This document shows positions 16,485 to 26,179 of a DNA stretch of 64,000 bases, in pieces. The notes beneath the pieces are model-generated. The model was not told the DNA's origin and searched no databases. It worked only from the letters and a program-made list of their open reading frames with translations. A program made the translations under genes and the position numbers. How positions within the stretch are numbered: the first letter of the stretch is position 1; each line of letters begins with the position of its first letter. Origin of the DNA: Lacticaseibacillus hegangensis (GTDB lineage: Bacteria; Bacillota; Bacilli; Lactobacillales; Lactobacillaceae); contig NZ_RHOL01000013.1 in NCBI RefSeq assembly GCF_003946465.1, positions 1 through 64,000 on the forward strand. Direction: 5' to 3'.

Positions 16485-18149
16485 ATGTTTCATTACTTTG
16501 CCCGTCACCCATGGCGCGTTGCCTTGTCCATCGGACTCAGTATCGCCGCTGCGGCCGTGCTGGTCGCCTACTCATACGTGCTGCAGCTGATCACTGACAT
16601 CGCCACCGGGCGCGTCAATCTCGCCTTTACTGTCGCCGTCCCCCTGATTTTGGGGTACCTAGTGATCCAGGCCGTCACGGATTCGGCCAGCGAGTATGTC
16701 AACGAGGCGCTTCCGCTGCGCATGGGTGATGAGCTGCGGCGTGACTTATTCCGCCATGACCTGGCGCTACGGCCGAATATGTTTGGCCAGCAGCCGGTCG
16801 GTAATTACGTCACCCAGCTCACCAAACAGGTCGACATTGTCACCAGCAGTTACTTTCACGTGATTCTGCGTGCCTTCTACCTGCTGATGCTGTTGGTCTT
16901 TGCCGCGGCTGGCACCTTGCTGATCGACCCGGTGATTACTTTGGCTGTCGTGCTGCTGAGCGTGCCGGCGCTAGTCTTTCCGTTTTTGGTCAAAAAGCCG
17001 CTTGAACATGCCAAAGACGATGTGGTTGCTGCAATTGAGCGCTACACCAGCCGCGTCACGGATGCGCTTAGCGGATTTACGACCATCGCCCACGCACTCG
17101 CACAGCCGCCGTTTCGCCGCCTGCACCAAACGGTCAGCGCGGACGTGCGGCACACTTCCACACGCGAGCAGCAAGTTCAAAAAATCACCAGCGGTATGTC
17201 CGATTTCCTGGGTGACGTCATGTACCTGGGCACCTGGCTGGTTGGTGCCTATTTTGTGCGCCAGGGTCAGATCACGCTGGGTCAACTGGTTGCCTTTTCC
17301 CAGCTGGCCAGCTTCTTCAACTGGCCAATGGCACTGCTGACCGAGATGCTAGCGGAGTTCTACGGGGCTCGCAAGGTTGCGAGTCATCTGGCCGACTTGG
17401 CCCAAGACGCCGGACCGGTTGCCGCTCAGACCGCGCCCGCGGCACTGACCTTGACCAGCCCGCTGATCTCGGCTCAGCAGGCCGGCTACCAAGATGTGCT
17501 CCACGACATCGACCTAACGCTTGAGCCGGGCCGCAAGTACTTGCTGGTCGGGGCCAGTGGCAGTGGGAAAACCACCCTGATGCGGCTGCTGCTTGGGGAG
17601 CTGAACCCGACCGCCGGGCAGGTCACCCTGAGCAATCAGCCCGCCGCGCAGTTAGCGCCGGCAGCCGTCTTTGGCTTGATTGGCGAGCTCGAGCAGCAGG
17701 CCGATATTTTTGCCGGGACGGTGCGCGATAATGTCACGCTGTTCAGCACAGATTACGCGGATGATCAGGTCGAAACCGCCCTGCGGCAGGCCGGCATGAG
17801 CGACTGGCTCGCAGTGCACGATTTGGACACGGTGGTCGACCGCACCAGCCCCCTGCTTTCAGGTGGGGAAAAACAGCGGGTCGCTTTGGCTCGCCTGTTG
17901 CTGCGACACTATCAGTTCATGGTGCTGGACGAAATGACCACGGGACTCGACCCGAAGATTGCCGATCAACTCCAGGCAGACATTTTTAACATGAAGCAAG
18001 GCTTTGTCATGATCACCCACCAGTACAATGCCGCCACCTTCGAAAAGGCGGACCGGATTTTCGTTATGCAAGGCGGGCGTATTGTGGCGGCCGGCACGCA
18101 GCGCGATCCAGCTGTCGCTTCGGCACTTGACCACCTGGCGCTGAACTGA
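16485..18149 (+). CDS. ABC exporter half-transporter (membrane domain plus ATPase)
   Basis: 554 aa. Residues 1-300 contain the six-helix exporter membrane domain. The C-terminal ATPase has Walker A GASGSGKTTLM, signature LLSGGEKQRVALARLLL and Walker B-like MVLDEMTTGLD, in which Met replaces the usual Pro. A homodimer or a partner encoded elsewhere would be needed. The ribosome binding site is TTGGAGGAG. It is a monocistronic insertion between the dnaX upstream repeats and the SRP RNA. Substrate unknown; lipid, peptide or drug export are possible. Confidence 0.88.
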   Translation: MFHYFARHPWRVALSIGLSIAAAAVLVAYSYVLQLITDIATGRVNLAFTVAVPLILGYLVIQAVTDSASEYVNEALPLRMGDELRRDLFRHDLALRPNMFGQQPVGNYVTQLTKQVDIVTSSYFHVILRAFYLLMLLVFAAAGTLLIDPVITLAVVLLSVPALVFPFLVKKPLEHAKDDVVAAIERYTSRVTDALSGFTTIAHALAQPPFRRLHQTVSADVRHTSTREQQVQKITSGMSDFLGDVMYLGTWLVGAYFVRQGQITLGQLVAFSQLASFFNWPMALLTEMLAEFYGARKVASHLADLAQDAGPVAAQTAPAALTLTSPLISAQQAGYQDVLHDIDLTLEPGRKYLLVGASGSGKTTLMRLLLGELNPTAGQVTLSNQPAAQLAPAAVFGLIGELEQQADIFAGTVRDNVTLFSTDYADDQVETALRQAGMSDWLAVHDLDTVVDRTSPLLSGGEKQRVALARLLLRHYQFMVLDEMTTGLDPKIADQLQADIFNMKQGFVMITHQYNAATFEKADRIFVMQGGRIVAAGTQRDPAVASALDHLALN

Positions 18150-18177
18150 CGGGGCCATCACCTGATGAGCAGAAAAA

Positions 18178-18209
18178 GGACGCCACCCGCTGCGGGTGCG
18201 TCCTTGTTT
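18178..18209 (+). terminator. Terminator of the ABC exporter
   Basis: GGACGCCACCCGC/GGGTGCGTCC stem (18178-18203) followed by TTGTTTATTT. Confidence 0.75.
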
Positions 18210-18221
18210 ATTTGCTCAAAA

Positions 18222-18314
18222 ACTTAAGGCACATGACAAACGATTCTTAGTGCTGCTTCCTTCCGGACCTGACACAATTCGAAAGGCTGCCATTGCCTCA
18301 AGGCCTTTCGGCAA
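18222..18314 (-). ncRNA. ffs: Signal recognition particle RNA (small bacterial type)
   Basis: The conserved apical domain GTGTCAGGTCCGGAAGGAAG followed by CAGCACTAAG is unmistakable. The transcript should begin near 18313, seven bases after a perfect TATAAT (18320-18325), which overlaps the tadA stop region. It ends with a short T run (18222-18218). The RNA pairs with Ffh to target membrane proteins. Placement next to tadA and near dnaX is typical of Firmicutes. Confidence 0.93.
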
Positions 18315-18320
18315 GATTCA

Positions 18321-18827
18321 TTATACCTGTTTCTCTGGGCTTTGGCCAGCCTGCTTGGCCGCTTTCCGCTTCGCCCGGATTCCTTGGAAAAAGGCGACCA
18401 GCAGCTCACCGCTGTCGCGGGCGCGCAGGCCGCCGACGACTTGAACCTGGTGGTTAAAGCGGGGATCACTCAGCAAATCGACCAGCGAGCCGGCCGCCCC
18501 GGCCTTGGGGTCCTTGGCGCCGTAAAAACACCGCCGCACTCGGGCGTTGATCATCGCCCCCGCGCACATCGGACAGGGCTCCAGTGTCACGTACAGGTCG
18601 CAGTCTTCAAGCCGCCACGTGTGCAGCGTCATGCAGGCCTCCTGAATCGCGAGGATTTCGGCATGAAGTGTACTGTCTTGCGCATGCTCGCGCAAATTGT
18701 GGCCGCGGCCGATAATTTGGCCATCTTTGACCACTACGGCCCCAATTGGGACCTCACCGATCACGCCGGCGGCCCTAGCCTCGGCCAAAGCCGCGGCCAT
18801 GAAATCATCCGGAGTTAGTTCAGCCAT
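18321..18827 (-). CDS. tadA: tRNA-specific adenosine-34 deaminase TadA
   Basis: 168-aa zinc deaminase that makes inosine at the wobble position of tRNA-Arg(ACG). Zinc and proton-shuttle motifs are H55-A-E57 and P84-C-P-M-C88. The C-terminal tail of about 15 residues (KAAKQAGQSPEK) is extra and charged. AGGAGG lies upstream. It is 9 bp after the RsmC-like gene. Confidence 0.95.
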   Translation of the reverse strand: MAELTPDDFMAAALAEARAAGVIGEVPIGAVVVKDGQIIGRGHNLREHAQDSTLHAEILAIQEACMTLHTWRLEDCDLYVTLEPCPMCAGAMINARVRRCFYGAKDPKAGAAGSLVDLLSDPRFNHQVQVVGGLRARDSGELLVAFFQGIRAKRKAAKQAGQSPEKQV

Positions 18828-18836
18828 AGTTCCTCC

Positions 18837-19433
18837 TTACTTGGTCGCGCGCAAAATGTAGTAACCATGGGCCATTTTGACCTTTTCTGCACTGGCAAAG
18901 GTCGCCTGCATCAGTTTCAAAGCCGACGGTGCGCCCTGCTTTTTCTGAATGACGCAGTAGAGCTGACCGCCGGGCACCAAATGTTCATGTCCGCCGGCGA
19001 GGATGGCAGACACAATGGCCTTGCCTGCTCGAATCGGGGGATTGGTGACAATCACCCCAAACTGCCCAGTAATGTGGTCGTAAACCGAGGACTCGACGAT
19101 CGTCACGTTTGCGATTTTGTTGGCCTCGGCGTTGCGTTTAGCCAAGGCAAGGGCGCGCTCGTTCACGTCCGACATGGTCACCTGCCGGTTCGGATAGTGT
19201 TTGGCCAAGGCAAGGCCAATTGGCCCGTAGCCGCAGCCGACGTCCAGCAGTGGCCCATCAGGCAGCACCTGATCGACGACCGTCTCAATCAGCGTGCGAC
19301 TGCCAAAATCAATCGTGCGCTTGGAAAAAACGCCGTTGTCGGAGGTGAACTCCAGCCGGTTGCCGGCTAAATCGTAAGAAAAGGTCTGCTCATCATGCGG
19401 CAGATCGGGATCGTTTGTATAGTAATGACTCAT
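18837..19433 (-). CDS. Class I SAM-dependent methyltransferase, RsmC-like (YbxB)
   Basis: 198 aa. The SAM site is LLDVGCGYGPIGLALA and the catalytic motif is NPPIRAGK, the form seen in the small RsmC-like rRNA guanine N2-methyltransferases. It begins with the YYTNDPDLPHDE segment common in lactobacilli. GGAGAG precedes the start. A roughly 100-nt leader is implied by a candidate promoter TTATCG, 17 bp, TTATAT near 19540-19565. Target base is inferred from the family only. Confidence 0.88.
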   Translation of the reverse strand: MSHYYTNDPDLPHDEQTFSYDLAGNRLEFTSDNGVFSKRTIDFGSRTLIETVVDQVLPDGPLLDVGCGYGPIGLALAKHYPNRQVTMSDVNERALALAKRNAEANKIANVTIVESSVYDHITGQFGVIVTNPPIRAGKAIVSAILAGGHEHLVPGGQLYCVIQKKQGAPSALKLMQATFASAEKVKMAHGYYILRATK

Positions 19434-19654
19434 GGTGTCTCTCCTTCATTGCCGCCCCAATGGTGCTCGCCCGGTTGATCTGGGCACAAGGTCCACCTAC
19501 AGTGCGGGCTGCACCTTAGCGGCGGTATTGTTCATATAAAGCGTAACCCCTGGCCGCGATAAAAGCGATACCCATATTCGCAAACCCGCATCGTCATGAC
19601 TTGAGAAAAACTAATCGCGGCTTCGCCCTTAAGCTAACAATAACATTAAGTCCG

Positions 19655-19683
19655 TTTACATCGCAGCCGCCAATCCGTACAAT
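19655..19683 (+). promoter_or_regulatory. Promoter of the lipoprotein gene
   Basis: TTTACA (19655-19660), 17 bp, TACAAT (19678-19683), 22 bp before the start codon. Confidence 0.65.
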
Positions 19684-19705
19684 TAGACCCATACGGAGGA
19701 AAACA

Positions 19706-20512
19706 ATGAAATTATTCAACAAAGTGCTGCCGGGGCTGGCGCTCCTGCTGGTTGCCGGCGGCCTCACCGCCTGCAGCCCCCAGGCAAACGATCAAAGTAA
19801 CACCAAATCTAGCGCCACCAGTAAAAATCTGCCGGGGCCAGCAATCACGGTGCCCACTACCCTTTTTAAATCAAGTGACGGCAAGGTCAAGCTACAGTTC
19901 AAGCTGACCAACAACGCCAAATTCACGCTGCGCGACCGCGATGCCAACAATAAGGTGTTGGTCAGCGGTGAAGGCACCGGCAAAACCACCACGATCAACG
20001 GTGCCATCGACGAAGGCGAACTTGACTTGGTGGCCACCCTTCACGGCAAAACGGCGACAAAAGCCCTCAGCGTCGTGCCGAGCAGCGGGCCGAGCTCGCG
20101 GGTATTGCCCCTCAACAAGTTGGGGCTTGCACCGGACGACAGCTACGGCCTGCGCATCACCCAGGTCACCCATCAACTGAATGCTGAGGGTCAAAGCCTC
20201 GTGGCAAGCGGTAAGCTGCCAAAGAACCTCAGCGTCCAAATCACGGCAGAGTATGCCAACTTCGCCGATCAGGCAGGCTTTGTCCCGACCCCAAACCAGT
20301 TTGAAATCACGGGGCCATTCCTTGCGCCGGCCACCGTCCTGCCCAACCAGCAAGGAACGACTAAGCTCACGCCTGGCGGCTATGCGAGGACGACTTTCTG
20401 GGCCTACTTTGGCAATGCTGGCGTGGTGGTCGGCAAGGGCATCAACTTACAACTGGACTACCGCGGGCCTAACTTGACCGACCCACTGAGCTTTGCCGTT
20501 ACAACGGAATAA
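19706..20512 (+). CDS. Putative lipoprotein of unknown function
   Basis: 268 aa. A signal peptide ends in lipobox L20-T-A-C23. The start at 19706 is preceded by ACGGAGGA; an upstream in-frame start is rejected because it would bury the signal peptide. The mature part is Ser/Thr/Asn-rich at first, then a beta-rich domain with NNAKFTLRDRDANNK and a C-terminal half with AEYANFADQAGF and a GGYARTTFWAYFGN segment. These look like immunoglobulin-like folds. I do not recognise the family. It is monocistronic. Confidence 0.8.
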   Translation: MKLFNKVLPGLALLLVAGGLTACSPQANDQSNTKSSATSKNLPGPAITVPTTLFKSSDGKVKLQFKLTNNAKFTLRDRDANNKVLVSGEGTGKTTTINGAIDEGELDLVATLHGKTATKALSVVPSSGPSSRVLPLNKLGLAPDDSYGLRITQVTHQLNAEGQSLVASGKLPKNLSVQITAEYANFADQAGFVPTPNQFEITGPFLAPATVLPNQQGTTKLTPGGYARTTFWAYFGNAGVVVGKGINLQLDYRGPNLTDPLSFAVTTE

Positions 20513-20519
20513 GAATGAT

Positions 20520-20547
20520 GGTCGACCCTCTCCGGTCGGCCTTTTTT
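20520..20547 (+). terminator. Terminator of the lipoprotein gene
   Basis: GGTCGACC (20520-20527) pairs with GGTCGGCC (20534-20541), followed by TTTTTT. Confidence 0.75.
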
Positions 20548-20551
20548 CTGC

Positions 20552-20592
20552 AAAAAAAAAATACCGGGCACCCGCAACGGGGCACCCGGCAT
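20552..20592 (-). terminator. rplJL terminator
   Basis: Long GC-rich stem between 20563 and 20592 with wobble pairs, followed on the minus strand by a run of ten T (20562-20553). Confidence 0.85.
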
Positions 20593-20603
20593 TTGGGCAA
20601 TTA

Positions 20604-20975
20604 TTACTTGAGGGTAACGGTTGCGCCAACAGCCTCGAGCTGTTCCTTAAGCTTGTTAGCTTCGTCTTCAGTAACGTCTTCCTTGATGTTGGAAGGTGCT
20701 GCGTCAACCAAGCCCTTCGCGTCCTTCAGGCCAAGGCCTGTGATCGTGCGAACTTCCTTGATAACCTTAACCTTTTCCTGGCCAGCTTCGGTCAGTTCAA
20801 CGGTGAAGGAATCCTTAGCAGCGCCTGCATCGTCGCCGCCAGCGGCACCGGCAGCGGCTACAGGAGCAGCTGCGGAAACGCCAAATTCATCTTCAATTGC
20901 TTTAACGAGATCGTTCAGTTCAAGGATGGAAGCATCCTTCAACTGGTCGACAATAGCTTTTGTATCTAAAGCCAT
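20604..20975 (-). CDS. rplL: 50S ribosomal protein L7/L12
   Basis: 123 aa. N-terminal dimerisation helix, Ala/Gly hinge near residues 33-52 and the conserved C-terminal domain with [18 protein letters not shown]. It forms the flexible stalk that recruits translation GTPases. It lies downstream of rplJ in the same transcript. Confidence 0.98.
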   Translation of the reverse strand: MALDTKAIVDQLKDASILELNDLVKAIEDEFGVSAAAPVAAAGAAGGDDAGAAKDSFTVELTEAGQEKVKVIKEVRTITGLGLKDAKGLVDAAPSNIKEDVTEDEANKLKEQLEAVGATVTLK

Positions 20976-21036
20976 GATTGTATCCTCCAGTTTGTATTGT
21001 GTTTGATTACGGATCGACTAGGCAGCTTCAGCCACA

Positions 21037-21543
21037 TTATGCAGCTGGTTCTGCGTCCTTGCTGTCGGCAACGGCCTTGACGGCGTATGCGACGTTGCGG
21101 ACTGGTGCCTGCAGAACAGACAGCAGCATTGACAACATCCCATCGCGGTCTGGCAGCTTGGACAGTTCTGTGATCTGTTCCAGGCTGGCAACCTTGCCTT
21201 CGATGATCCCGCCTTTAACAACGAGGTCATCGAACTGCTTCGCGTACTTCGTCATGATGCGGGCAGGGGCAACAGCGTCGTCGTTAGAAAAGGCGATCGC
21301 GGTCGGGCCCTTGAACAGATCGTCCAAGCCCTTGTAACCAGTGGCGTCAGCGGCACGGCGAAGATACGTGTTCTTGATGACTTCCATCTTGACCCCGTTA
21401 TCACGCAATTCCTTACGCACCTGCGTTACTTCATCAACAGTCAGACCACGGTAGTTCACAACAACAGCGCTTTTGGCAGCCTTGAACTGCTCAACGATGC
21501 CGTCAACCACCTTAGCCTTCGCAGCGATAATTGATTCACTCAT
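21037..21543 (-). CDS. rplJ: 50S ribosomal protein L10
   Basis: 168 aa. The VVNYRGLTVDEVTQVRKELR and VIKNTYLRRA segments are typical, and the C-terminal helix anchors L7/L12. AGGAGGTG precedes the start. The gene follows an L10 leader that gives autogenous control. Confidence 0.98.
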   Translation of the reverse strand: MSESIIAAKAKVVDGIVEQFKAAKSAVVVNYRGLTVDEVTQVRKELRDNGVKMEVIKNTYLRRAADATGYKGLDDLFKGPTAIAFSNDDAVAPARIMTKYAKQFDDLVVKGGIIEGKVASLEQITELSKLPDRDGMLSMLLSVLQAPVRNVAYAVKAVADSKDAEPAA

Positions 21544-21583
21544 AGATTTTCACCTCCTATAGTTTGGTTGAAGTTTTTTTCAA

Positions 21584-21695
21584 TAAAAAAACTCCATGTC
21601 TACCAAGACATAGAGGTATCTAACGAACTGATACCACCTCGGCAGGATATTAAGGCTTGCGCCACCTGAGTCTTAGGCAGAGTGAATTATCACAA
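21584..21695 (-). promoter_or_regulatory. Ribosomal L10 leader with attenuator
   Basis: The rplJ leader contains the CCGAGGTGGTATCAG-type core of the L10-binding motif (around 21627-21642) and ends in a perfect-looking attenuator, CTCTATGTCT/AGACATGGAG with seven T (21615-21585). In Firmicutes L10(L12)4 binds this leader to lower its own expression. Transcription should begin near 21694. Confidence 0.8.
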
Positions 21696-21700
21696 CGAGA

Positions 21701-21729
21701 AGCGTATCATGAACCGCCCACAGCGTCAA
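21701..21729 (-). promoter_or_regulatory. rplJL promoter
   Basis: TTGACG (21729-21724), 17 bp, TACGCT (21706-21701) on the minus strand. Confidence 0.65.
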
Positions 21730-21743
21730 GAAATACTTCACGC

Positions 21744-21766
21744 AGGCGCCAAAAAGGCGCCTGCCA
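21744..21766 (-). terminator. Hairpin after the opuC operon
   Basis: Perfect GCAGGCGCC/GGCGCCTGC stem around AAAAA. The T tract on the minus side is poor, so read-through into the rplJL promoter region is possible. Confidence 0.5.
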
Positions 21767-21792
21767 TTTTCACAGCAGGCGCTGGTGATTGT

Positions 21793-22452
21793 CTAATGAC
21801 TCGATTCTTTGGGCTCAAGCCGCCGCTGGACAAAGCCCAGCACCAGGTCGGCAATGATTGCCATCAGCGCAGTAGGCAGCGCGCCGGCGAGGATGATGGC
21901 CCCACCGTTGGTTGCGTTTGTCCCGCGGATAATGATATCGCCAAGCCCGCCGGCGCCGACAAAGGCCCCGATGGCCGTGATGCCAATGGCCACCACCAGT
22001 GCGTTACGGATACCCGCCATGATCACACTCATCGACAGCGGCACCTCCACCATGTACAGGCGCTGAAACGAGGTCATCCCCATGCCTTTGGCGGAATCGA
22101 TTACCGTGGGGTCGACGCTGACCATGCCGGTGTAGGTATTTTTAATGATCGGCAAAAGCGAGTACAGGAAGACGGTGACGATCACCGTGTTCACCCCTAG
22201 CCCCAGACCCAGCATAATGATTGAAAGCATCGCCAAGCTGGGAATGGTTTGGATCACGTTCGCAATGCCGATGATCGTGCTGGACAGTTTGCGGTTGCGG
22301 GCGATGAACAGACCAATCGGGATCCCGATCACAGCCGCGATCAGCACGCCATAAATCGAAATCAGAAAATGGCGCGTAAACTGGCTGAGCACATAGCTGC
22401 CGTTGGTCGTCATGTAGTAAAAGAACTGCTGCCACGTATTCATGTTCGCCAT
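21793..22452 (-). CDS. opuCD: Osmoprotectant ABC transporter permease (OpuCD-like)
   Basis: 219-aa permease with about five membrane segments and the EAA-loop ([21 protein letters not shown]). It belongs to the glycine betaine/carnitine/choline OpuC/OpuB family. It starts one base inside the opuCC stop (TGATG). In this family two permeases, one ATPase and one binding protein form the importer. Confidence 0.9.
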   Translation of the reverse strand: MANMNTWQQFFYYMTTNGSYVLSQFTRHFLISIYGVLIAAVIGIPIGLFIARNRKLSSTIIGIANVIQTIPSLAMLSIIMLGLGLGVNTVIVTVFLYSLLPIIKNTYTGMVSVDPTVIDSAKGMGMTSFQRLYMVEVPLSMSVIMAGIRNALVVAIGITAIGAFVGAGGLGDIIIRGTNATNGGAIILAGALPTALMAIIADLVLGFVQRRLEPKESSH

Positions 22453-23375
22453 CAGTTAGCGCCTCCCCGGAAGTAATTGTGTTTGACCAGAAATTCCCGG
22501 GCGACCACCGATGGCTCCTTCAGTTGGTCGTCCACCTGGTAATTGAGTTCCTGCATGGTTTTCATGCTGATTTTTCCATCCAGCCGGTGCAGCACCGGTG
22601 CGAGCTTCGGGTATTGTTTCAGCAGGCTGTCGCTCACAACCATCGACGCGTCATACGGCGGGAAAAAGTGCTTGTCGTCTTTCAGCACCGTGAGGTCATA
22701 CGAGCGAATTCGCCCGTCTGTCGAATAGCCCAGCACCGTCTGCATCTTGCCGGCCTCGACCGCGTCGTACACCAGCCCAATCTGCATTGGGTAGACGCGC
22801 TTGAAGTCAAAGCCGTACCCGGTCTTAAAGTCCGCGTAGCCGTCGCCTTTGCGGTTCATCCAGGACGAGTCCACGCCAGCTGCCATCGATGGGGCCAGTG
22901 GCTTCAACTGGCTGATCGTCGAGACGTGATGTTGGGCGGCAAACTGCTTGGTCACCATGAAGGCATAGGTGTCGGCAAAGCCATAGGATGGGAACCAGGT
23001 CTGGTGGTACTTTTGCTTAAAGACCCGTTTGACGATCCTGCCGGCTTTTTTCGGGTCCTTTTCCACCGGCAGGTCCAAGGTGCCAGTCAGGTCGGTGCCA
23101 GTGTAGCGGGTCGCCGAAATGTCAGCATCTCCGCGCAGCATCGCCTGGTGCGTGACCGTGGTGGAGCCAAGATTGGACACCAGCGTGGTCGGATAACCCA
23201 GCTCATGGTTGATCAGCTCGGCCAGCATGTTGGCCATGACCGAGCTTTCAGTCGTGCTAAGCGCCGCTATTTTAATGGTCTTCTGATCACTGCCCGAAAT
23301 CCCGGGGAACCCGCACCCGGCCAGTGTCAAAACGGCCGTGGCCAGCACCACAAAGAGTTTGGTGAACTTTTTCAT
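22452..23375 (-). CDS. opuCC: Osmoprotectant-binding lipoprotein (OpuCC-like)
   Basis: 307 aa. Signal peptide with lipobox L18-A-G-C21. The body is an OpuAC-type substrate-binding fold for quaternary ammonium compounds, with VDSSWMNRKGDGYADF in the usual ligand-loop region. GGAGGC precedes the start, 2 bp from opuCB. Specific ligand (betaine, carnitine or choline) is not certain. Confidence 0.9.
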   Translation of the reverse strand: MKKFTKLFVVLATAVLTLAGCGFPGISGSDQKTIKIAALSTTESSVMANMLAELINHELGYPTTLVSNLGSTTVTHQAMLRGDADISATRYTGTDLTGTLDLPVEKDPKKAGRIVKRVFKQKYHQTWFPSYGFADTYAFMVTKQFAAQHHVSTISQLKPLAPSMAAGVDSSWMNRKGDGYADFKTGYGFDFKRVYPMQIGLVYDAVEAGKMQTVLGYSTDGRIRSYDLTVLKDDKHFFPPYDASMVVSDSLLKQYPKLAPVLHRLDGKISMKTMQELNYQVDDQLKEPSVVAREFLVKHNYFRGGAN

Positions 23376-23377
23376 GG

Positions 23378-24013
23378 CTAGGCCTCCTTCCGACTGGTCC
23401 GCGGGGTCAGACGCTTCTCCAGTTTACCCAGGAGCCAATCGACCACGAGGGCCAAGAGCGTGACGGGAATGGTGCCGCCAATAATCAGTGCCGGCTGGAA
23501 CAGGTTCAACCCACTAAAAATCAGATCGCCGAGGCCGCCGGCGCCAATGTATGACGCGAGCGTTGCCCACGCGATCACGTACACCGCGGACAGGCGGATA
23601 CCGGCCATGATGACCGGCATCGCCATCGGCAGCTCGACTTGCACAATCGACTGCCCGGCCGTCATGCCCATCCCCTTGGCAGAATCCTTGAGGACTGGCG
23701 AGACGTCTTCCATGCCGATATACGTGTTGCGCAGGATCGGCAGCAGCGAATAGATGAACAGCGCGACGATCGCCGGCACCCGCCCGATCCCAAACAGCGG
23801 GATCATCAGGGCCAGCAGCGCCAGGCTGGGCACCGTCTGCAGCATTGAGGCAATGGCGATGACGACCTTGGCCGTGCGTGGAAAGCGCGTCAAGATCACC
23901 CCCAGCGGCACGGCGACGAGAATCCCCAGGCCCAGGGAAATGCCAGAGATGTACAGCTGCTCCCAGGTTTTGACCAACAGCTCCATGCCGTGCTGCGCCA
24001 GAAAGTCACCCAT
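23378..24013 (-). CDS. opuCB: Osmoprotectant ABC transporter permease (OpuCB-like)
   Basis: 211 aa, five or so membrane segments, EAA-loop [20 protein letters not shown]. The start at 24013 has GGAGGCGACC upstream and overlaps the ATPase gene by 8 bp; longer frames run inside the ATPase. It is a paralogue of the opuCD product and the two probably form the heterodimeric channel. Confidence 0.9.
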   Translation of the reverse strand: MGDFLAQHGMELLVKTWEQLYISGISLGLGILVAVPLGVILTRFPRTAKVVIAIASMLQTVPSLALLALMIPLFGIGRVPAIVALFIYSLLPILRNTYIGMEDVSPVLKDSAKGMGMTAGQSIVQVELPMAMPVIMAGIRLSAVYVIAWATLASYIGAGGLGDLIFSGLNLFQPALIIGGTIPVTLLALVVDWLLGKLEKRLTPRTSRKEA

Positions 24014-25220
24014 TTTGGTCGCCTCCCGCCTGCGGTTCAGCATCGGTGGCTGGCGCCTGCGCATCGTGGTCGGCGTTATCGCCCCAGATGGTGTCATAAA
24101 CCATATCGACCAGTGCGGCTCGCGTGACAATGCCCTTCAGCTTGTTGTCCTGATCGACGACCGGCACGTACTTGAGGCCGCGCTTGAGGATCCGGTCAAC
24201 GGAATCGCGCAACAGTGCGGATTCTTGTACGTAAAACAGTTTTTTCTGCATGATGTCGGCCACGGCGGTCGACTTGGCGTACTGGCGCGTCAGCGACTCA
24301 ATATCGATAAAGCCTTTGAGGTAGCCGTTGTCGTCAACCACCAGCAAGGTGTCAACGCGCCGGTCGCGCATCAGCTGAATCGCCTCGACCAGCGATTTAC
24401 CCGGCGTGATCGACACCGGATTCTTGAGCATGATGGCACCCACCGTGGTGACATCGGCGCGCGCCTGGATCAGCCGCTCCTCACCGATCAGTTCCCGGAC
24501 AAACGGGGTCGCAGGGTGCTGGAGCAGCTCGGTCGGCGTCGCCGTTTGGATAATGTGGCCACCATCCATGACCACAATCTTGGTGGCGAGCTTCAGGGCC
24601 TCGTCCATGTCATGGGTCACGAACACGACAGTCTTACCCAGCTTCTGCTGCAGATTTTTGACCAGATCCTGCAAACTTTCACGCGTGATCGGGTCTAAGG
24701 CGCCAAACGGCTCGTCCATCAGGATCAGATCCTGATTAGCGGCCAGCGCGCGGATTACGCCGATGCGCTGCTGCTGCCCGCCTGAAAGCTCAGCCGGGTA
24801 GCGGTCGAGGTAATCGACTGGCAGATCGACCATTTTGATCAGCTCTTCCGCCTTGGCGCGCCGCTTCTCTTCCGGCCACTTCAGGAGCTTCGGGACTAAG
24901 GTAATGTTTTCGTACAGCGTCATGTGCGGCATCAGCCCGATGTTTTGAATGACGTAGCCGATGTGGCGGCGCAGGGCCACCGGATCTTGCTTGTGGATGT
25001 CTTGGCCTTTAAATAAAATGGTGCCGCCGGTCGGCTCCAGCATGCGGTTGATCATCCGCATGGTCGTGGTCTTCCCCGAGCCCGAGGTGCCGATCAGGCA
25101 GACAAAATCCCCTTGGTCAATGGTCAAAGTGATGTGTTCAACCGCCACGTTGCCGCCGCGGTATACCTTATTCACGTCCTGATACTGGACGATGGGTCCT
25201 GGCTTTTGTTCAGTTGTCAT
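24006..25220 (-). CDS. opuCA: Osmoprotectant ABC transporter ATPase with tandem CBS domains (OpuCA-like)
   Basis: 404 aa. Walker [13 protein letters not shown], signature [11 protein letters not shown] and Walker [13 protein letters not shown] are intact. Two CBS domains follow (about 250-370), typical of OpuCA/OpuA ATPases; CBS domains in this family sense ionic strength or c-di-AMP, and darA is also in this window. GGGAGG precedes the start at 25220. A candidate promoter is TTGTGC (25298-25293), 17 bp, TTAAAT (25275-25270). First gene of the opuCA-CB-CC-CD operon. Confidence 0.92.
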   Translation of the reverse strand: MTTEQKPGPIVQYQDVNKVYRGGNVAVEHITLTIDQGDFVCLIGTSGSGKTTTMRMINRMLEPTGGTILFKGQDIHKQDPVALRRHIGYVIQNIGLMPHMTLYENITLVPKLLKWPEEKRRAKAEELIKMVDLPVDYLDRYPAELSGGQQQRIGVIRALAANQDLILMDEPFGALDPITRESLQDLVKNLQQKLGKTVVFVTHDMDEALKLATKIVVMDGGHIIQTATPTELLQHPATPFVRELIGEERLIQARADVTTVGAIMLKNPVSITPGKSLVEAIQLMRDRRVDTLLVVDDNGYLKGFIDIESLTRQYAKSTAVADIMQKKLFYVQESALLRDSVDRILKRGLKYVPVVDQDNKLKGIVTRAALVDMVYDTIWGDNADHDAQAPATDAEPQAGGDQNG

Positions 25221-25349
25221 CTTAAACCTCCCGTTTTGCCGATTTATACACACTCACCATATCATGGACATTTAAAATCTGCTGTTTTCAGCGCACAAAA
25301 CCCCCAGCGTGACACCCTTTGGCCAAAATTTGACAGGAAAAATTTTCAG

Positions 25350-25384
25350 AAAAAAACACCGGCTTCTCCAAAAGAAGTCGGTGT
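25350..25384 (-). terminator. rplKA terminator
   Basis: ACACCGACTTC/GAAGCCGGTGT stem (25384-25356) followed by seven T on the minus strand. Confidence 0.85.
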
Positions 25385-25400
25385 TGATTGAATTGCTTGT

Positions 25401-26090
25401 TTAGAATGCCGAAACGTCAACCTTGACCCCAGGGCCGAAGGTTGAAGTCAACGTCAAGCTTTGGATGTAAACACCCTTGGTTGATGCCGGCCGCGCCTTG
25501 ACGATGGTGTCGTTAAGCGCCTTGAAGTTCTCGATGAGCTTAGCGTCGTCAAACGAAACCTTACCGATCGGGGCGTGGACGATACCCGCCTTGTCGGCAC
25601 GGTATGCGACCTGCCCAGCCTTGACGTCGTTGACCGCCTTCGCGGTGTCCATCGTCACGGTGCCGGTCTTCGGGTTAGGCATCAAGCCTTTCGGCCCGAG
25701 GACCCGGCCCAAACGACCAACTTTGGCCATCATCGGTGGTGTTGCAACAGCAACGTCGAAGTCGAGCCAGCCGTCTTGAACCTTTTTAACCAAGTCATCA
25801 GAACCGACTTCATCGGCACCGGCGTCTTGGGCAGCCTGAGCTTGCGGGCCTTCGGCGAAGACGATGACGCGCTGCGTCTTACCAGTCCCGTTAGGCAGCA
25901 CAAGAGCGCCACGGATCTGCTGGTCAGCCTGCTTAACATCAATGTTCAGGTTGTATGCCACTTCAACGGTTGCGTCGAACTTGGCAAAATCGATCTTTTT
26001 GACCAAAGCAACTGCGTCCTCAGGGGTGTACGCCTTAGTGGCGTCGACCTGCTTAGCAGCGTCTTGGTACTTCTTTGCTTTCTTAGCCAT
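25401..26090 (-). CDS. rplA: 50S ribosomal protein L1
   Basis: 229 aa. The conserved [21 protein letters not shown] segment is split here as [17 protein letters not shown] and TGTV. The start at 26090 (MAKKAKKYQ) has AAGGAGG upstream; a longer frame upstream is rejected by family length. L1 forms the tRNA-exit stalk. It is 89 bp downstream of rplK in one transcript. Confidence 0.97.
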   Translation of the reverse strand: MAKKAKKYQDAAKQVDATKAYTPEDAVALVKKIDFAKFDATVEVAYNLNIDVKQADQQIRGALVLPNGTGKTQRVIVFAEGPQAQAAQDAGADEVGSDDLVKKVQDGWLDFDVAVATPPMMAKVGRLGRVLGPKGLMPNPKTGTVTMDTAKAVNDVKAGQVAYRADKAGIVHAPIGKVSFDDAKLIENFKALNDTIVKARPASTKGVYIQSLTLTSTFGPGVKVDVSAF

Positions 26091-26179
26091 ACTGGAATTT
26101 TCCTCCTTGCAAATGTGGTCAGCGGGCCGAAGCCCTTCCACTTGATTCATTCAGCTTTCGCTGAAGATCCGGACATGCA

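Noticed and set aside
22479-23381. Long plus-strand open frame opposite opuCC
   Set aside because: Antisense shadow of an intact lipoprotein gene; His/Arg-rich and without motifs.
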